Assembly: GCF_003570885.1 (NCBI RefSeq)
Contig: NZ_QXJC01000003.1
Coordinates: 248,001 to 312,000, forward strand
DNA length: 64,000 bases
Origin: Simplicispira hankyongi
Lineage (GTDB): Bacteria > Pseudomonadota > Gammaproteobacteria > Burkholderiales > Burkholderiaceae_C
Reading direction: 5' to 3'
Positions within the stretch are counted from its first letter, which is position 1; every line of letters begins with the position of its first letter. This document shows positions 43,116 through 53,719 of this stretch, piece by piece. A program made the position numbers and the translations under genes. The notes below the pieces were generated by a model, which saw only the letters and a list, made by a program, of their open reading frames with translations, was not told the origin of the DNA and made no database searches.

Positions 43116-43460
43116 ATGATTGAGGGATTGGTTTCCGGCCGACTGTACGGCCGGCCTGCAGAGCGGGTGGACAAAGCGGGCAAACCCTTTGCGGTTGCGA
43201 AGGTGCTCGCATCGGCCGGCGAAGGCGGCGACCTCTTTGTGAACGTCATCGCGTTTGATGCTGCACCCAGCGCTGCGCTGCTGGCACTGGACGACGGCGA
43301 CAGCGTTGCACTGGCCGGAAGCCTCACGCCCAAGGTTTGGACCGACAAGCAGGACAACACGCGCCCCAGCGTCGATATGGTGGCCACCCAGGTGCTCACC
43401 GCCTACCACGTCGCCAGGAAGCGCACCGCGATGGAAGCCGAGCAGGCAGCAGGCCGTTGA
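43116..43460 (+). CDS. Small single-stranded DNA-binding protein (OB fold)
   Basis: Protein of 114 aa with an SSB-like OB fold: MIEGLVSGRLYGRPAERVDKAGKPFAVAKV, then FVNVIAFDAAPSAALLALDDGDSVALAGSL. This is the layout of short SSBs lacking the acidic C-terminal tail of the chromosomal SSB, which are common on plasmids and integrative elements in Burkholderiales. There is no DDIPF-like interaction tip; it ends EAEQAAGR. A good ribosome site (AAAGGA) lies ahead of the ATG. Its isolation between a helicase fragment and tRNA-Ser suggests a leftover of a mobile element. Confidence 0.75.
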   Translation: MIEGLVSGRLYGRPAERVDKAGKPFAVAKVLASAGEGGDLFVNVIAFDAAPSAALLALDDGDSVALAGSLTPKVWTDKQDNTRPSVDMVATQVLTAYHVARKRTAMEAEQAAGR

Positions 43461-43620
43461 CTTCCCGCCAGAGCCCTTGAACTTTTCACACCCGACGCTC
43501 GCGGCGTACGCCAAAGCTGCATGGGGCCAGCAACACCGATCGATGGGCATCGCTCTTGGCCGCTTGGACAGGGGCGGGCCTCAATATCAACGTCACCAAC
43601 TGGCCTAAACGTGCGCCAAA

Positions 43621-43662
43621 AGCAAAAAGGGCTTGCTTCTAAATAAATAGCAGCAAGCCCTT
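43621..43662 (-). terminator. Terminator downstream of tRNA-Ser
   Basis: On the minus strand AAGGGCTTGCT and AGCAAGCCCTT make a perfect 11-bp stem with a 14-nt loop, followed by TTTGCTTTT. It is placed 8 bp after the tRNA. Confidence 0.85.
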
Positions 43663-43670
43663 GTGACCAT

Positions 43671-43760
<90 letters not shown>

Positions 43761-43797
43761 GCTCGAAGCCTGCGATTCTAGCAGCAGATTTTGCGGC

Positions 43798-43881
43798 TTA
43801 TGGCGTCAGAACCTCGATACCGCCCATGTACGGCCGCAGCACCTCAGGCACCTGCACCGAGCCATCGGCCCGCTGGTAGTT
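43798..43881 (-). pseudogene. Displaced second copy of the serS 3' end
   Basis: The minus strand encodes NYQRADGSVQVPEVLRPY then MGGIEVLTP and TAA. This repeats the C-terminal about 27 residues of the intact SerS ([28 protein letters not shown]) but with many different, GC-rich synonymous codons. It is preceded by an in-frame stop, so it is not translated with serS. It lies 65 bp beyond the serS stop and is best read as the original gene tail cut off by an insertion or recombination event. Confidence 0.85.
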
Positions 43882-43946
43882 TTAGTTCCGGCACGCTGCG
43901 CTTAACTTTCGCTCTGCGAAAGTGAGCCTGCACTGAAACCATCTGC

Positions 43947-45269
<1,323 letters not shown>

Positions 45270-45346
45270 TTAGGCGGCGCCCCTTGAGGCTGGCACCCCG
45301 GATGCCGATAACATGGCACAAGGCACACGACGTGCGGGAGGAAGCC

Positions 45347-46018
45347 ATGTTTTTTGTCTTTGGTCCTTCAGGGCAGATGCTACGGGGCGGCCCGGAGCAG
45401 ATTTCCCGCATTGCATCCGTACGCAGGGTGCGGCGTCCGCAGGCGCTGCGTGCCACCGGCCCGCGCGGGACGGCGCAGGCGGAACCCGTCACGCCCGCCG
45501 CGTACGACAGCGCCTTTGGCAGTTTGCGGGCACAGGACGCCGTCAGCGCCTATGCGCAGACCGACCAGGGGCCGGCCACGGTACGCCAGCCGCTCAGTCT
45601 GGTGAGCGATGTGATGACGCGCGGCGCCCTGACGGTGCCCAGCGGCGCGCTGGTCAGCGAGGCCTGGGGCCTGCTGGCAGAGCACGGCGTGGGGCAGGCA
45701 CCCGTGGTGGATACGCTGGGCCGCGTCATCGGCCTGCTGCTGCGCGCCGACATGGTGCCGCTCGAGCTGATTCCCAAACCGGGCGGCGTGCCAGCCGCCA
45801 TTGCGCGGGCGCGCCGGCTGGTGGATGAGGTGATGGTCTCGCCAGTGCCCACGGCGTCTGCCGATACCGGCCTGCGCCGTGTCGCTTCGGTGCTGCTGGA
45901 CACCGGCTTGCCCGGCCTGCCGGTCACCAACGAGCTGGGGCTGCCGGAGGGCTTTGTCTCGCGCACCGACATCCTGCGCGCGGTGGCGGCAGACCCGCCG
46001 CTTGATCTGTGGACCTGA
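45347..46018 (+). CDS. CBS domain pair protein
   Basis: Protein of 223 aa. The N-terminal third (about 1-85) is Arg/Ala-rich with no recognised domain (MFFVFGPSGQMLRGGPEQIS). Two CBS domains follow (about 90-150 and 165-220): VSDVMTRGALTVPSGALVSEAWGLLAEHGVGQAPVVDTLGRVIGLL and VDEVMVSPVPTASADTGLRRVASVLLDTGLPGLPVTN, then GFVSRTDILRAV. CBS pairs bind adenine nucleotides and usually regulate a partner, which is not evident here. The ATG at 45347 has GGGAGGA just upstream. It is divergent from serS. Confidence 0.85.
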   Translation: MFFVFGPSGQMLRGGPEQISRIASVRRVRRPQALRATGPRGTAQAEPVTPAAYDSAFGSLRAQDAVSAYAQTDQGPATVRQPLSLVSDVMTRGALTVPSGALVSEAWGLLAEHGVGQAPVVDTLGRVIGLLLRADMVPLELIPKPGGVPAAIARARRLVDEVMVSPVPTASADTGLRRVASVLLDTGLPGLPVTNELGLPEGFVSRTDILRAVAADPPLDLWT

Positions 46019-46135
46019 TTGCCTTGCCAAATCCAAGGTGCGCTTTGTCGGCCTCGCTTGCCGTAGGCCTGGGCCGTCTGCGCTCTGCCTTCGCGTTCAC
46101 GCTGGATTTAGAAACGGGAAGGCGCAAAAACTTTA

Positions 46136-46192
46136 AGCAAAATAAGGCTCTAGCGCTTATCCCATAAGCGCTGTCAGCTATCAAAACAATAG
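46136..46192 (-). repeat. Palindromic repeat family A, copy 8 (closest to consensus)
   Basis: On the minus strand ATAGCT, 15 nt, ATAAGCGCTAG, AGCCTTATTTTGCTT. The centre reads AGCGCTTATGGGATAAGCGCT, a near-perfect hairpin. It starts 1 nt after the ispH stop codon in the sense orientation. Confidence 0.88.
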
Positions 46193-46193
46193 T

Positions 46194-47162
46194 TCAGGCC
46201 TCTTCGCCGGCCTCTGGCGCCACGCCGTCCATGCGCAGGCCCTTGGGCAGCGGGAACTTGATGGATTCTTCGATGCCGCTGAGCGTGCGCACCGACACCG
46301 CCCCCAGGGCCTTGACGCGCTCGAGCACTTCGGCCACCAGCACTTCGGGCGCCGAGGCGCCAGCGGTCAGGCCCACGCGGGCGATGCCGGTGAACCATGC
46401 GGGCTGCAGTTCGTCGGCGCTGTCGACCATGTAGGCCGTGGTGCCCAGGCGCTCGGCCAGCTCGCGCAGGCGGTTGCTGTTGGAGCTTGTCGGGCTGCCG
46501 ACCACGATCACCAGGTCCACCTGCCGGCTCATCAGCTTGACGGCATCCTGGCGGTTCTGCGTGGCGTAGCAGATGTCCTGCTGCTTGGGCTCGCGCACCT
46601 GCGGGAAGCGCGCGCGCACGGCGGCCATGATTTCGGCGGCATCGTCCACCGACAGCGTGGTCTGCGTGACCACGGCCAGCTTCTCCTGCTGCACCGTTTG
46701 CACGCGGGCCACGTCCGCCACGTCTTCCACCAGGTGGATGCCGCCGTCGAGCTGGCCCAATGTGCCCTCGACCTCGGGGTGGCCCTTGTGGCCGATCATG
46801 ATGAATTCGTAGCCCTCTTGCGCCAGCTTGGCCACTTCGACGTGCACCTTGCTGACCAGCGGGCAGGTGGCGTCAAAAATGTGGAAACCGCGCGCCTTGG
46901 CTTCTTCCTGCACCGCTTTGCTGACGCCATGGGCGCTGAAGATCAGCGTGGCGCCGGGCGGCACGTCGGAGAGCTCTTCGATGAAGATCGCGCCCTTGGC
47001 CTTGAGGTCGTTGACCACGTAGGTGTTGTGCACGATCTCGTGGCGCACGTAGATGGGCGCGCCGAACTTGGCCAGCGCCCGTTCGACGATCTCGATCGCC
47101 CGGTCGACGCCAGCGCAAAAGCCGCGCGGCTCGGCCAGCAGGACTTCTTGCGGACTCATCAT
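46194..47162 (-). CDS. ispH: 4-hydroxy-3-methylbut-2-enyl diphosphate reductase
   Basis: Iron-sulfur reductase (322 aa) making isopentenyl and dimethylallyl diphosphate in the last step of the MEP isoprenoid pathway. Three cluster cysteines are visible in [25 protein letters not shown] and [12 protein letters not shown], with HEIVHN, SAHGVS and [10 protein letters not shown] as substrate-binding motifs. Two ATG codons in tandem (47162 and 47159) are available; GGAG lies 7 nt ahead of the first. A repeat family B copy separates it from the PPIase gene upstream, and a family A copy follows its stop. Confidence 0.96.
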   Translation of the reverse strand: MMSPQEVLLAEPRGFCAGVDRAIEIVERALAKFGAPIYVRHEIVHNTYVVNDLKAKGAIFIEELSDVPPGATLIFSAHGVSKAVQEEAKARGFHIFDATCPLVSKVHVEVAKLAQEGYEFIMIGHKGHPEVEGTLGQLDGGIHLVEDVADVARVQTVQQEKLAVVTQTTLSVDDAAEIMAAVRARFPQVREPKQQDICYATQNRQDAVKLMSRQVDLVIVVGSPTSSNSNRLRELAERLGTTAYMVDSADELQPAWFTGIARVGLTAGASAPEVLVAEVLERVKALGAVSVRTLSGIEESIKFPLPKGLRMDGVAPEAGEEA

Positions 47163-47231
47163 TTCAACACTCCATGGCACTGAGCACCGCACAAAAGGTT
47201 GGAAACCGACGCGATCAATGCCAGCAACCGC

Positions 47232-47324
47232 CGCGCAAGGGCCGCCCCGCCGCGCTGGCGGTGTCCCCCTTCCCGTGCGCAGCGCGAGAGAAGGGGGCAG
47301 CGGCGTAGCCGCGCAGGGGGATGC
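47232..47324 (-). repeat. Interspersed repeat family B, copy 2
   Basis: The reverse complement starts CATCCCCCTGCGCGGC and ends GCGGGGCGGCCCTTGCGCG, matching 33930-34028. It begins 1 nt after the PPIase stop codon, in the sense orientation. Confidence 0.8.
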
Positions 47325-47325
47325 C

Positions 47326-47778
47326 TCATAAAACGCCGATCACGTAGGCCTCGAAGCTCACGGCGTGGCCCGCCAGCGGGTGGTTGAAGTCCACCAGCAG
47401 GGCGCGCGGGTCGCCCTCCTTGCCCACGCGCAGCACGGCGCCGGCGTAGGTGCCCTGGCCGTCGGGCGTGGGGAACTCGATGACCTCGCCGACGTGGTAC
47501 TGCTCGTCCGGGTCGCCCACCTCGTCGAGCAGCTTGCCGGGCAACCACTGCTGCATTTCGGGGTTGCGCTCGCCAAAGGCCTCGCCAGCCGCCAGCTCAA
47601 AGGTGGTGCGCGCGCCTTCCTGCATACCGACCAGGCGCGCCTCCAGCGCGGGCGAGAGCTCACTGTTGCCCAGCGTAAGCGTGGCCGGTTTGTCGTCGAA
47701 AGTATTGATCACATCGCCAGCCGGGCCGGCCAGGCGGTAGTGAAGCGTGAGAAAGGAGCCTTGTTGAACGATTGCCAT
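47326..47778 (-). CDS. slpA: FKBP-type peptidyl-prolyl isomerase, SlpA-like
   Basis: Cytosolic PPIase (150 aa) of the SlyD/SlpA subgroup: an FKBP domain ([49 protein letters not shown]) with the inserted IF domain ([16 protein letters not shown]) and closing [20 protein letters not shown], whose NHPLAG is typical. It lacks the His-rich metal-binding tail of SlyD, so SlpA is the better label. It often precedes ispH in proteobacteria, as here, and probably shares its transcript. The ATG at 47778 is the conserved start; the upstream extension overlaps radC. Confidence 0.93.
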   Translation of the reverse strand: MAIVQQGSFLTLHYRLAGPAGDVINTFDDKPATLTLGNSELSPALEARLVGMQEGARTTFELAAGEAFGERNPEMQQWLPGKLLDEVGDPDEQYHVGEVIEFPTPDGQGTYAGAVLRVGKEGDPRALLVDFNHPLAGHAVSFEAYVIGVL

Positions 47779-47844
47779 GCGTGCCTCTATAAACTGGCTG
47801 CATTTTAGGATTCCTGGAATTCCCACTCGGGAAAGTACCAATCC

Positions 47845-48558
47845 ATGCCCCTCAAAGACCTCCCCGCCGACGCCCGCCCGCGTGAAAAACTGCTCGCACG
47901 CGGCCCGGCCGCGCTCAGCGACGCCGAGTTGCTGGCCCTGCTGCTGCGCACCGGCATCGTCGGCAAGGGCGTGCTGCAATTGGCGCAAGAGCTGCTTGAT
48001 GCCCCGCGCACCTGCCCCGAAACCAGCCGCCCGGCAGGTGGGTTTGGCGGCATCGCCGGCCTGCTGCACGCCAGCATGGCGGACCTCTCGCGCATCAAGG
48101 GCCTGGGGCCCGCCAAACGCGCCGAGCTGGTGGCGGTGCTCGAACTCGCACGGCGGGCCTTGGCCCAGCAGCTTCGCGAGCGCGAGGTGTTCGACTCGCC
48201 TGATGCGGTGGGCCATTACCTGCAACTGCACCTGGCGGCCAAGGGCCATGAGGTGTTTGCCGTGCTGTTCCTCGACAGCCAGCACCGGCTGATTGCCCTT
48301 GAAGAGCTGTTTCGCGGCACGCTCACGCAAACCAGCGTCTACCCGCGCGAAGTGGTGCTGCGCGCCCTGCACCTGCAGGCCGCTGCCGTAGTGCTGGCGC
48401 ACAACCACCCCAGCGGCAGCGTGCAACCGAGCCGCGCCGACGAGGTGCTGACGCAAACCCTCAAAAGCGCCCTGGCGCTGGTGGATGTGCGCGTGCTGGA
48501 CCACGTCATCGTCGCACACGGCCAGTGGCTGTCGATGGCGGCCAAGGGGCTGGTGTGA
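47845..48558 (+). CDS. radC: RadC family JAB-domain protein
   Basis: Protein of 237 aa with an N-terminal helix-hairpin-helix region ([14 protein letters not shown] and [17 protein letters not shown]) and a JAB/MPN metal-binding domain carrying HNHPSGS at residues 186-191, followed by [12 protein letters not shown]. RadC was once thought to be a DNA repair protein; its true function is not established, although the JAMM motif predicts a zinc-dependent hydrolase. It is divergent from slpA and its stop codon overlaps the GTG start of the Smr gene (GTGA). Confidence 0.94.
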   Translation: MPLKDLPADARPREKLLARGPAALSDAELLALLLRTGIVGKGVLQLAQELLDAPRTCPETSRPAGGFGGIAGLLHASMADLSRIKGLGPAKRAELVAVLELARRALAQQLREREVFDSPDAVGHYLQLHLAAKGHEVFAVLFLDSQHRLIALEELFRGTLTQTSVYPREVVLRALHLQAAAVVLAHNHPSGSVQPSRADEVLTQTLKSALALVDVRVLDHVIVAHGQWLSMAAKGLV

Positions 48559-49220
48559 GTCTGAGGCGCGAGCGCTTTCACGGCCTGGCCTCACTCGCCC
48601 AGCTCGCCCGCCACCTGCGCGAGCAGCAGGCGCTGCGCGCTGCGCAGGAGCAGGCCGCGCGCGAAGCCGCCGCCCGGCGCGAGGCGGAACGCCATCTGTT
48701 TGCCCGCAGCGTGGGTGCGGTCACCGCGCTGAAAACCCGCAACCTGGCACACCTCGCACCGGCCCGGCCCGAGCCGCTGCCGGTGCAGCATTGGCTGGAC
48801 GAAGCACAGGTGCTGCGCGAATCCATGAGCGACGAGTTCGACGTCAGCACCCTGCTCGACGTGGACGACCAACTGAGTTTTCGCCGCCCCGGCATCGGCA
48901 CCGACGTGACCGCGCGCCTGCGCGCGGGCCGCTGGAGCATCCAGCGCCAGCTCGATCTGCACGGCCTGCGCGTTCATGAAGCGCGCGAAACGCTGGGGGA
49001 GTTCATCCGCCAGGCGCACAAGGCCGGTCTGCGCTGCGTGCGGGTGGTGCACGGCAAGGGCCTGGGCTCGCCGGGCAAGGCGCCGGTGCTCAAGAGCCGG
49101 GTACAGCGCTGGTTGGTGCAAAAGAGCGAGGTGCTGGCCTTCGTGCAGGCCAAGCCTGCCGATGGCGGTGCCGGCGCCCTGGTGGTGCTGTTGGCGCCCA
49201 TGGGGCGGCGGCAAGTGTGA
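48555..49220 (+). CDS. Smr domain protein
   Basis: Protein of 221 aa with an Ala/Arg/Gln-rich coiled N-terminal region (about 10-65) and a C-terminal Smr domain (about 130-215): [19 protein letters not shown] and [23 protein letters not shown], the HGKG motif of MutS2-like nucleases. Stand-alone Smr proteins cleave DNA or RNA, for example at stalled ribosomes (SmrB). The start is GTG at 48555, overlapping the radC stop (GTGA), which is a coupled arrangement. The protein resembles YdaL/SmrA-type nicking nucleases of betaproteobacteria. Confidence 0.9.
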   Translation: MSLRRERFHGLASLAQLARHLREQQALRAAQEQAAREAAARREAERHLFARSVGAVTALKTRNLAHLAPARPEPLPVQHWLDEAQVLRESMSDEFDVSTLLDVDDQLSFRRPGIGTDVTARLRAGRWSIQRQLDLHGLRVHEARETLGEFIRQAHKAGLRCVRVVHGKGLGSPGKAPVLKSRVQRWLVQKSEVLAFVQAKPADGGAGALVVLLAPMGRRQV

Positions 49221-49259
49221 ACTGCGCCGGCATAGGCCGGCGTGAAGGCTCCCGCAAAA

Positions 49260-49321
49260 AATATTAGCGTTTTAAGCCTCTAGCGCTTATCCCATAAGCG
49301 ATAGCAGCTATTATTTTTATA
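49260..49321 (-). repeat. Palindromic repeat family A, copy 9
   Basis: On the minus strand ATAGCT, 15 nt, ATAAGCGCTAG, AGGCTTAAAACG. It starts 4 nt after the M48 protease stop codon, in the sense orientation. Confidence 0.85.
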
Positions 49322-49325
49322 ACAT

Positions 49326-50444
49326 TTACAACCGTGCAAACGGGTCCACCAGCGACGCCAGCGAAGGCCCACTCGCTGGGGCCGCCGTGCCAGACGCCCC
49401 GTGCGCCCGCTCGGGCGGCTCGTTCACTGGCGTGAGTGGCAGCGGCGCCATGCTGCGGCCATAAACACGCCGCACCCGGTCTTCCAGCGTAGGGTGCGAA
49501 TCAAGCCGGCCAGCGAGGCGCGCGGCAAGCCCTTCGCCCCAGCGCCCGTTGGTTTCCACGTCGACCAGCAGCATGTGTTGCACGCTCGGGTGCGCCAGGC
49601 CGCTGCGGCGTGATTCTTGCTGCCCGGTGCGCTCGGCCGCCTGGCGCTGGCCCATCACCTTGCGCAGCACGCCGCCCAGGCCGTTCTGGCTGCGCGTCCA
49701 TTGCACGGCGCGGGCGTCGGCCAGGTATTCGCGCTGGCGCGACACCGCCGCCTTGAGAATCTGCCCGGTGAGCCAACCCGCCAGGCCGGCCAGCATGATG
49801 GCCGAGCCAAACCACCAGGCCAGGCCGCCGGATTCGCGCATTTCGTCGCCAAAGTTATAGACCAGCTCCAGCCCGAAGACCATACCCGCCAGCCGCATCT
49901 TCAGGCGCGTGTCGCCCTCGTGCAAATGGCTGAGTTCGTGCGCCACCATGCCCTGCATTTCTTCGCGCGTGAGGTGGTCAAGCGCGCCCTGGGTGACGGC
50001 GAGTACGGCATCCTGCTCGTCCCAGCCGGCGGCAAAGGCGTTGATGGCGTCCACGCGCGGCAGCACCATGATTTGGGGGCGCGGCATCTGCGCCGCAAGG
50101 CACAGCTCATCGACCACGTTGGCCAGGCGCTGCTCGGCATGCGAGAGGCTGGGCCGCAGCTCGCGCGCACCGATGCGCTTGGCCAACTTGACACCGCCGT
50201 CGCGCAGGTTCGATGTCTCGACCCACCAGCCGCCCAGCACCAGCAGCAGCGACACGCCCACGTTGGCCACCAGAAACCCCGCCGGAAACGGCAGGCGCAC
50301 CGGCAACAACAGCGCCATCAGCCACCAGGCAAGCACCAGCGAGGCATGCACGGCCAGCACCAACAGGACGGTGGCGACCGCGAACGCCAGCAGCAGGCGC
50401 CGCGTTTCGCTGCGCGCGTCATGCTGCTGATCCCAAAAGCGCAT
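49326..50444 (-). CDS. M48 family membrane metalloprotease (HtpX-like)
   Basis: Integral membrane zinc protease (372 aa). Two N-terminal membrane helices (about 17-46 and 55-75), the zinc motif HELSH at 169-173 in GMVAHELSHLHEGDTR, a third hydrophobic segment (about 213-235) and the third zinc ligand region REYLADARAVQWTR fit the HtpX/Oma1 family of membrane protein quality control proteases. It follows the LemA gene by 12 bp; LemA plus M48 pairs are common in bacteria and probably act together. The C-terminus is Pro/Ala-rich. The stop lies 4 nt from repeat copy 9. Confidence 0.92.
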   Translation of the reverse strand: MRFWDQQHDARSETRRLLLAFAVATVLLVLAVHASLVLAWWLMALLLPVRLPFPAGFLVANVGVSLLLVLGGWWVETSNLRDGGVKLAKRIGARELRPSLSHAEQRLANVVDELCLAAQMPRPQIMVLPRVDAINAFAAGWDEQDAVLAVTQGALDHLTREEMQGMVAHELSHLHEGDTRLKMRLAGMVFGLELVYNFGDEMRESGGLAWWFGSAIMLAGLAGWLTGQILKAAVSRQREYLADARAVQWTRSQNGLGGVLRKVMGQRQAAERTGQQESRRSGLAHPSVQHMLLVDVETNGRWGEGLAARLAGRLDSHPTLEDRVRRVYGRSMAPLPLTPVNEPPERAHGASGTAAPASGPSLASLVDPFARL

Positions 50445-50456
50445 TGGCCCGCTGAC

Positions 50457-51050
50457 TTAGAACTGCACGCGCGGCGCCCGGCGCTCCTCGTCGCTTTGCG
50501 TCGATGCGAGTACGGCGGCGGGGGCGAACCCGGCCAGCCGCGCGACGATGAGCGTGGGGAACCGCTGGGCGGCGTTGTTGAAGTCCAGCACCTGGTCATT
50601 GAAAGCCTGGCGGGCAAAACCGACCCGGTTTTCGGTGCTGGCGAGTTCTTCGGAGAGCGACTGCATCGTGGCGTCGGCCTTGAGTTCAGGGTAGCGCTCG
50701 GACACGGCCATCAAGCGGCCCAGGCTCGCACCCAGCACGCCTTCGGCCATGGCCAAGCCGCCCACCGCGCCCGCGTTGGTGGGCGCTGCACGCGCCACGG
50801 CGGCTGCGCCCTGTGCCTGACCGCGCGCCTCGATCACGGCCTGCAGCGTGCTGGCTTCGTGCTGCAGATAGCCGCGCGCGACCTCCACCAGATTCGGAAT
50901 CAGGTCGTAACGGCGCTTGAGCTGCACGTCGATCTGGCCGAAGGCGTTGGCAATGCGGTTGCGCAGCTCGACCAGGCGGTTGTAGGCGGCAATGGCCCAC
51001 CACACGAGTGCCGCCACGATGGCAAGAAGAACCCAGCCGGTTGTTGTCAT
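50457..51050 (-). CDS. LemA family protein
   Basis: Membrane-anchored protein of 197 aa: one N-terminal helix (about 5-25, WVLLAIVAALVWWAIAAYN) followed by a cytosolic or periplasmic helical bundle. The family signature RIANAFGQIDVQLKRRYDLIPNLVE and YPELKADATMQSLSEELASTENRVGFARQAFND is clear. Function is unknown, but it is repeatedly linked to an M48 protease gene, as here, so it may be an adaptor or substrate of that protease. Length is normal. Confidence 0.93.
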   Translation of the reverse strand: MTTTGWVLLAIVAALVWWAIAAYNRLVELRNRIANAFGQIDVQLKRRYDLIPNLVEVARGYLQHEASTLQAVIEARGQAQGAAAVARAAPTNAGAVGGLAMAEGVLGASLGRLMAVSERYPELKADATMQSLSEELASTENRVGFARQAFNDQVLDFNNAAQRFPTLIVARLAGFAPAAVLASTQSDEERRAPRVQF

Positions 51051-51114
51051 GTTGCTCCCTCGCTTGGATATTCTGGAAGCCGCATCTTAGAGGCAAGCGC
51101 CGGGCAAGCCGAAA

Positions 51115-51179
51115 AAACAAGGCAAATAGGCCTCTAACGCACTACCCATAAGCGCAAGCAGCTATTTAATCAATAGCTA
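51115..51179 (-). repeat. Palindromic repeat family A, copy 10
   Basis: On the minus strand ATAGCTGCTTGCGC, then TAGTGCGTTAG and AGGCCTATTTG. The first TAG of the repeat is the stop codon of the permease gene, so the element begins exactly at the gene's 3' end. Confidence 0.8.
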
Positions 51180-53696
51180 TTCCGGGGCGCTGCGCAGGGT
51201 CTCCACCACCGGCCGCGCCAGCACGTCGCGCAGCCCCCACCAACCCGCCAGCAGCGCCAGCACCGCACCGGCCAGGCTGCCGGCGAGCGGCACCAGGGGT
51301 GAGGCGGTCCAGGTGAAGCCAAACACGTAGTGCGCCAGGGCCCAGCCCACCACCACGGCCGCGCTACTGGCCAGCAGGCCGGCGAGCAGGCCGACGCCCG
51401 CCAGTTCGGCGCGCTGCACCTGGCGCAGCAGGCGGCTGCCCGCGCCCAGCGCCCGCATGATGGCGAATTCGCGCGCACGCTCTTCGCGCGTGGCGGTGAC
51501 GGCGGCAAACAGCACCACGAGCCCGGCGGCCAGGGTGAAGACGAACAGGAATTCCACCGCGCGAATGACCTGGTCGAGCACGCCCTGAATCTGCGCCAGC
51601 GTGGCGCCCATGTCCACATTGGTCACATTGGGAAAGCGCCGCACCAATGCGTTGTCAAACCCCGGCGTCTCGGGCGCGCGGTAGGCGGCCAGGTAGGTGA
51701 TGGCCACATCCGGCATCGCATCCACCGGGTACATGACGAAAAAGTTGGCGTGCAGCGAGCCCCAGTCCACCTTGCGCAGCGAGGTGATGCGCGCTTCGGA
51801 CTGAACCCCGCCCGTGTCAAAGCGCAGTCGGTCGCCCAGCGCCAAACCCAAGGTCTTGGCCAAGCCCTCTTCCACGCTGATGGCGCCGCTCTCGCCTGCC
51901 TTCCAGGCGCCCGCGACGATCAGGTTGTGCGGCGGCTGTACCGCGCTGTTAGACAGATTGAACTCGCGTTCGACCAGCCGCTTGGCGCGGTCGTCGGCAA
52001 AAGAGCCCTCTTCCACCGCCTTGCCGTTGATGGCCACCAGCCGGCCGCGGAACATGGGGTACCAGTCGTAGCGGGCAACGCCTGCGCCTTCCAACATGGC
52101 GCGAAAGTCCTGCGCCTGATCGGGCTGGACGTTGATGACAAAGCGGTTGGGCGCGTCCGGCGGTGTGGCTTCGCGCCAGCTGGCGATCAGGTCGGTGCGC
52201 AGCAGCACCAGCAGCACCAGCGCCAAAAGCCCCACGGCGAGACTGCTGACCTGCACCACCGCATAGGCCGGGCGGGCGGAAATCTGCCGCGTGGCCAGCA
52301 CCAGCCAGCGCGGCGCTGTGGCCTCGTTCACGGTGCGGCGCAGCAGGCGCACCGCGAGCCAACTGAGCAGCGCAAACAGCAGCACGGCAGCGGCAAAGCC
52401 GCCGATGGCAATCAGGCCCAGTCGCAGGTCGCGGCTGACCACCAGCAGCAGCGCGGCAAAGCCCGCGACGCCAATCCCGAGCACGGCCAGCGACGCGGGC
52501 CGTAGCGCCCCCACGTCGCGACGGATGACGCGCAGCGGCGGCACCTGGGCGAGCTGCAGCACCGGTGGCAGGCCAAACGCGAGCAACAAGGTCATGCCCA
52601 CACCGACGCCGAGCAGCGCCGGCCAGATGCTGGCAGCCGGCAGGCCGGCCGTCACCAGGCCAGAGAGCAAATAGACAAAGGCGTAGTGCACTGCAAAACC
52701 CAACGCTACGCCCAGCACGCTCGCCAGCAGGCCGACCAGCGCGAATTCGGTGGTGTAGCTCGCGGCAATGCGCCGCTGGCTCTGGCCGAGCACGCGCAGC
52801 ATGGCGGACGCATCAAGGTGGCTGGCGGCAAAGGCACGCGCCGCCAGCGCCACGGCCACCGCCGACAGCATGGCGGCCAGCAGCGCCACGAGGCTGAGGA
52901 AGTTCTGCGCGCGCTCCAGCGTCTGCTTCATGTCGGCGCGACCGGAATCCAGCGATTCCACGCGCATGCCGCGCATACCCGGCTGCTGCAACTGCGCATC
53001 GACAAAGGCCTGGAACTGGCGCACCGGCGCCGCTGCGCCTGCCACCACCAGCCGGTAAGTGACGCGGCTGGCCGGCTGCACCAGGCCCGTGGCGGCAACG
53101 TCGGCGTCGTTGACCATGACGCGCGGGGAAAAGCTCATGAAGCCCGCGCCGCGGTCAGGCTCCAGCGTGATGATGCGGGCAATGCGCAGGCTGGCGTCGC
53201 CCAGCAGCAGCGGGTCGCCCAGCTTCAGGCCCAGCGCGTCCAGCAGCGAGGCATCGACCCAGGCCTCACCGGGCACAGGAATCTCGCGCGTCGGCCGTCC
53301 GGGAACATTGAGTGCATCGGCCACGCGCACGCTGCCGCGCAGCGGGTAGCCCGGCGTCACGCTCTTGAAGGCCACCAGCCGGCTGGCGCCGCCCTGCGCG
53401 TCGTCGGCGCGCGCCATGGTGGGAAAGCTCGCCGTGCGCACCATGCGCAGGCCCAGCGCCCGGGCACGCTCCACGATGGCCGCTGGCGTGGGGTGGTCGC
53501 TGGCCACCACGAAATCACCGCCGAGCAGTTGCAGTGCGTCGCGCTGCAAACCACCCTGAAGACGGTCGGCAAAAAACCCGACCGCGGTCAGTGCGGCCAC
53601 GGCCAGCGTGACCGCCACCATCAAGAGCCGCAGTTCACCGGCGCGCAGGTCGCGCAACAGGGTGCGCCAGGCCAGGCGGGCAAAGGAAAGATTCAT
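51177..53696 (-). CDS. FtsX-like ABC transporter permease (YbbP type)
   Basis: Large inner-membrane permease (839 aa) with about ten membrane helices in two blocks and two large periplasmic MacB-like domains, as in YbbP/LolC-related exporters. Seen are the opening LAWRTLLRDLRAGELRLLMVAVTLAVAAL, QNFLSLVALLAAMLSAVAVAL, ASYTTEFALVGLLASVLGVALGFAVHY and the C-terminal EFLFVFTLAAGLVVLFAAVTATREERAREFAIMRALGA, a classic FtsX motif. Partner ATPase and lysophospholipase genes (ybbA, tesA) are not adjacent. The ATG at 53696 is preferred; a TTG 27 bp upstream is in frame. It is 23 bp after the fdhD stop. Confidence 0.9.
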   Translation of the reverse strand: MNLSFARLAWRTLLRDLRAGELRLLMVAVTLAVAALTAVGFFADRLQGGLQRDALQLLGGDFVVASDHPTPAAIVERARALGLRMVRTASFPTMARADDAQGGASRLVAFKSVTPGYPLRGSVRVADALNVPGRPTREIPVPGEAWVDASLLDALGLKLGDPLLLGDASLRIARIITLEPDRGAGFMSFSPRVMVNDADVAATGLVQPASRVTYRLVVAGAAAPVRQFQAFVDAQLQQPGMRGMRVESLDSGRADMKQTLERAQNFLSLVALLAAMLSAVAVALAARAFAASHLDASAMLRVLGQSQRRIAASYTTEFALVGLLASVLGVALGFAVHYAFVYLLSGLVTAGLPAASIWPALLGVGVGMTLLLAFGLPPVLQLAQVPPLRVIRRDVGALRPASLAVLGIGVAGFAALLLVVSRDLRLGLIAIGGFAAAVLLFALLSWLAVRLLRRTVNEATAPRWLVLATRQISARPAYAVVQVSSLAVGLLALVLLVLLRTDLIASWREATPPDAPNRFVINVQPDQAQDFRAMLEGAGVARYDWYPMFRGRLVAINGKAVEEGSFADDRAKRLVEREFNLSNSAVQPPHNLIVAGAWKAGESGAISVEEGLAKTLGLALGDRLRFDTGGVQSEARITSLRKVDWGSLHANFFVMYPVDAMPDVAITYLAAYRAPETPGFDNALVRRFPNVTNVDMGATLAQIQGVLDQVIRAVEFLFVFTLAAGLVVLFAAVTATREERAREFAIMRALGAGSRLLRQVQRAELAGVGLLAGLLASSAAVVVGWALAHYVFGFTWTASPLVPLAGSLAGAVLALLAGWWGLRDVLARPVVETLRSAPE

Positions 53697-53719
53697 GAAG
53701 CGTGGAAAAGAGAGAAATT

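Noticed and set aside
43255-43608. Forward ORF overlapping ssb and continuing beyond it
   Set aside because: It shares bases with ssb in another frame and has no protein-like features; its tail (43461-43608) shows no recognisable family.
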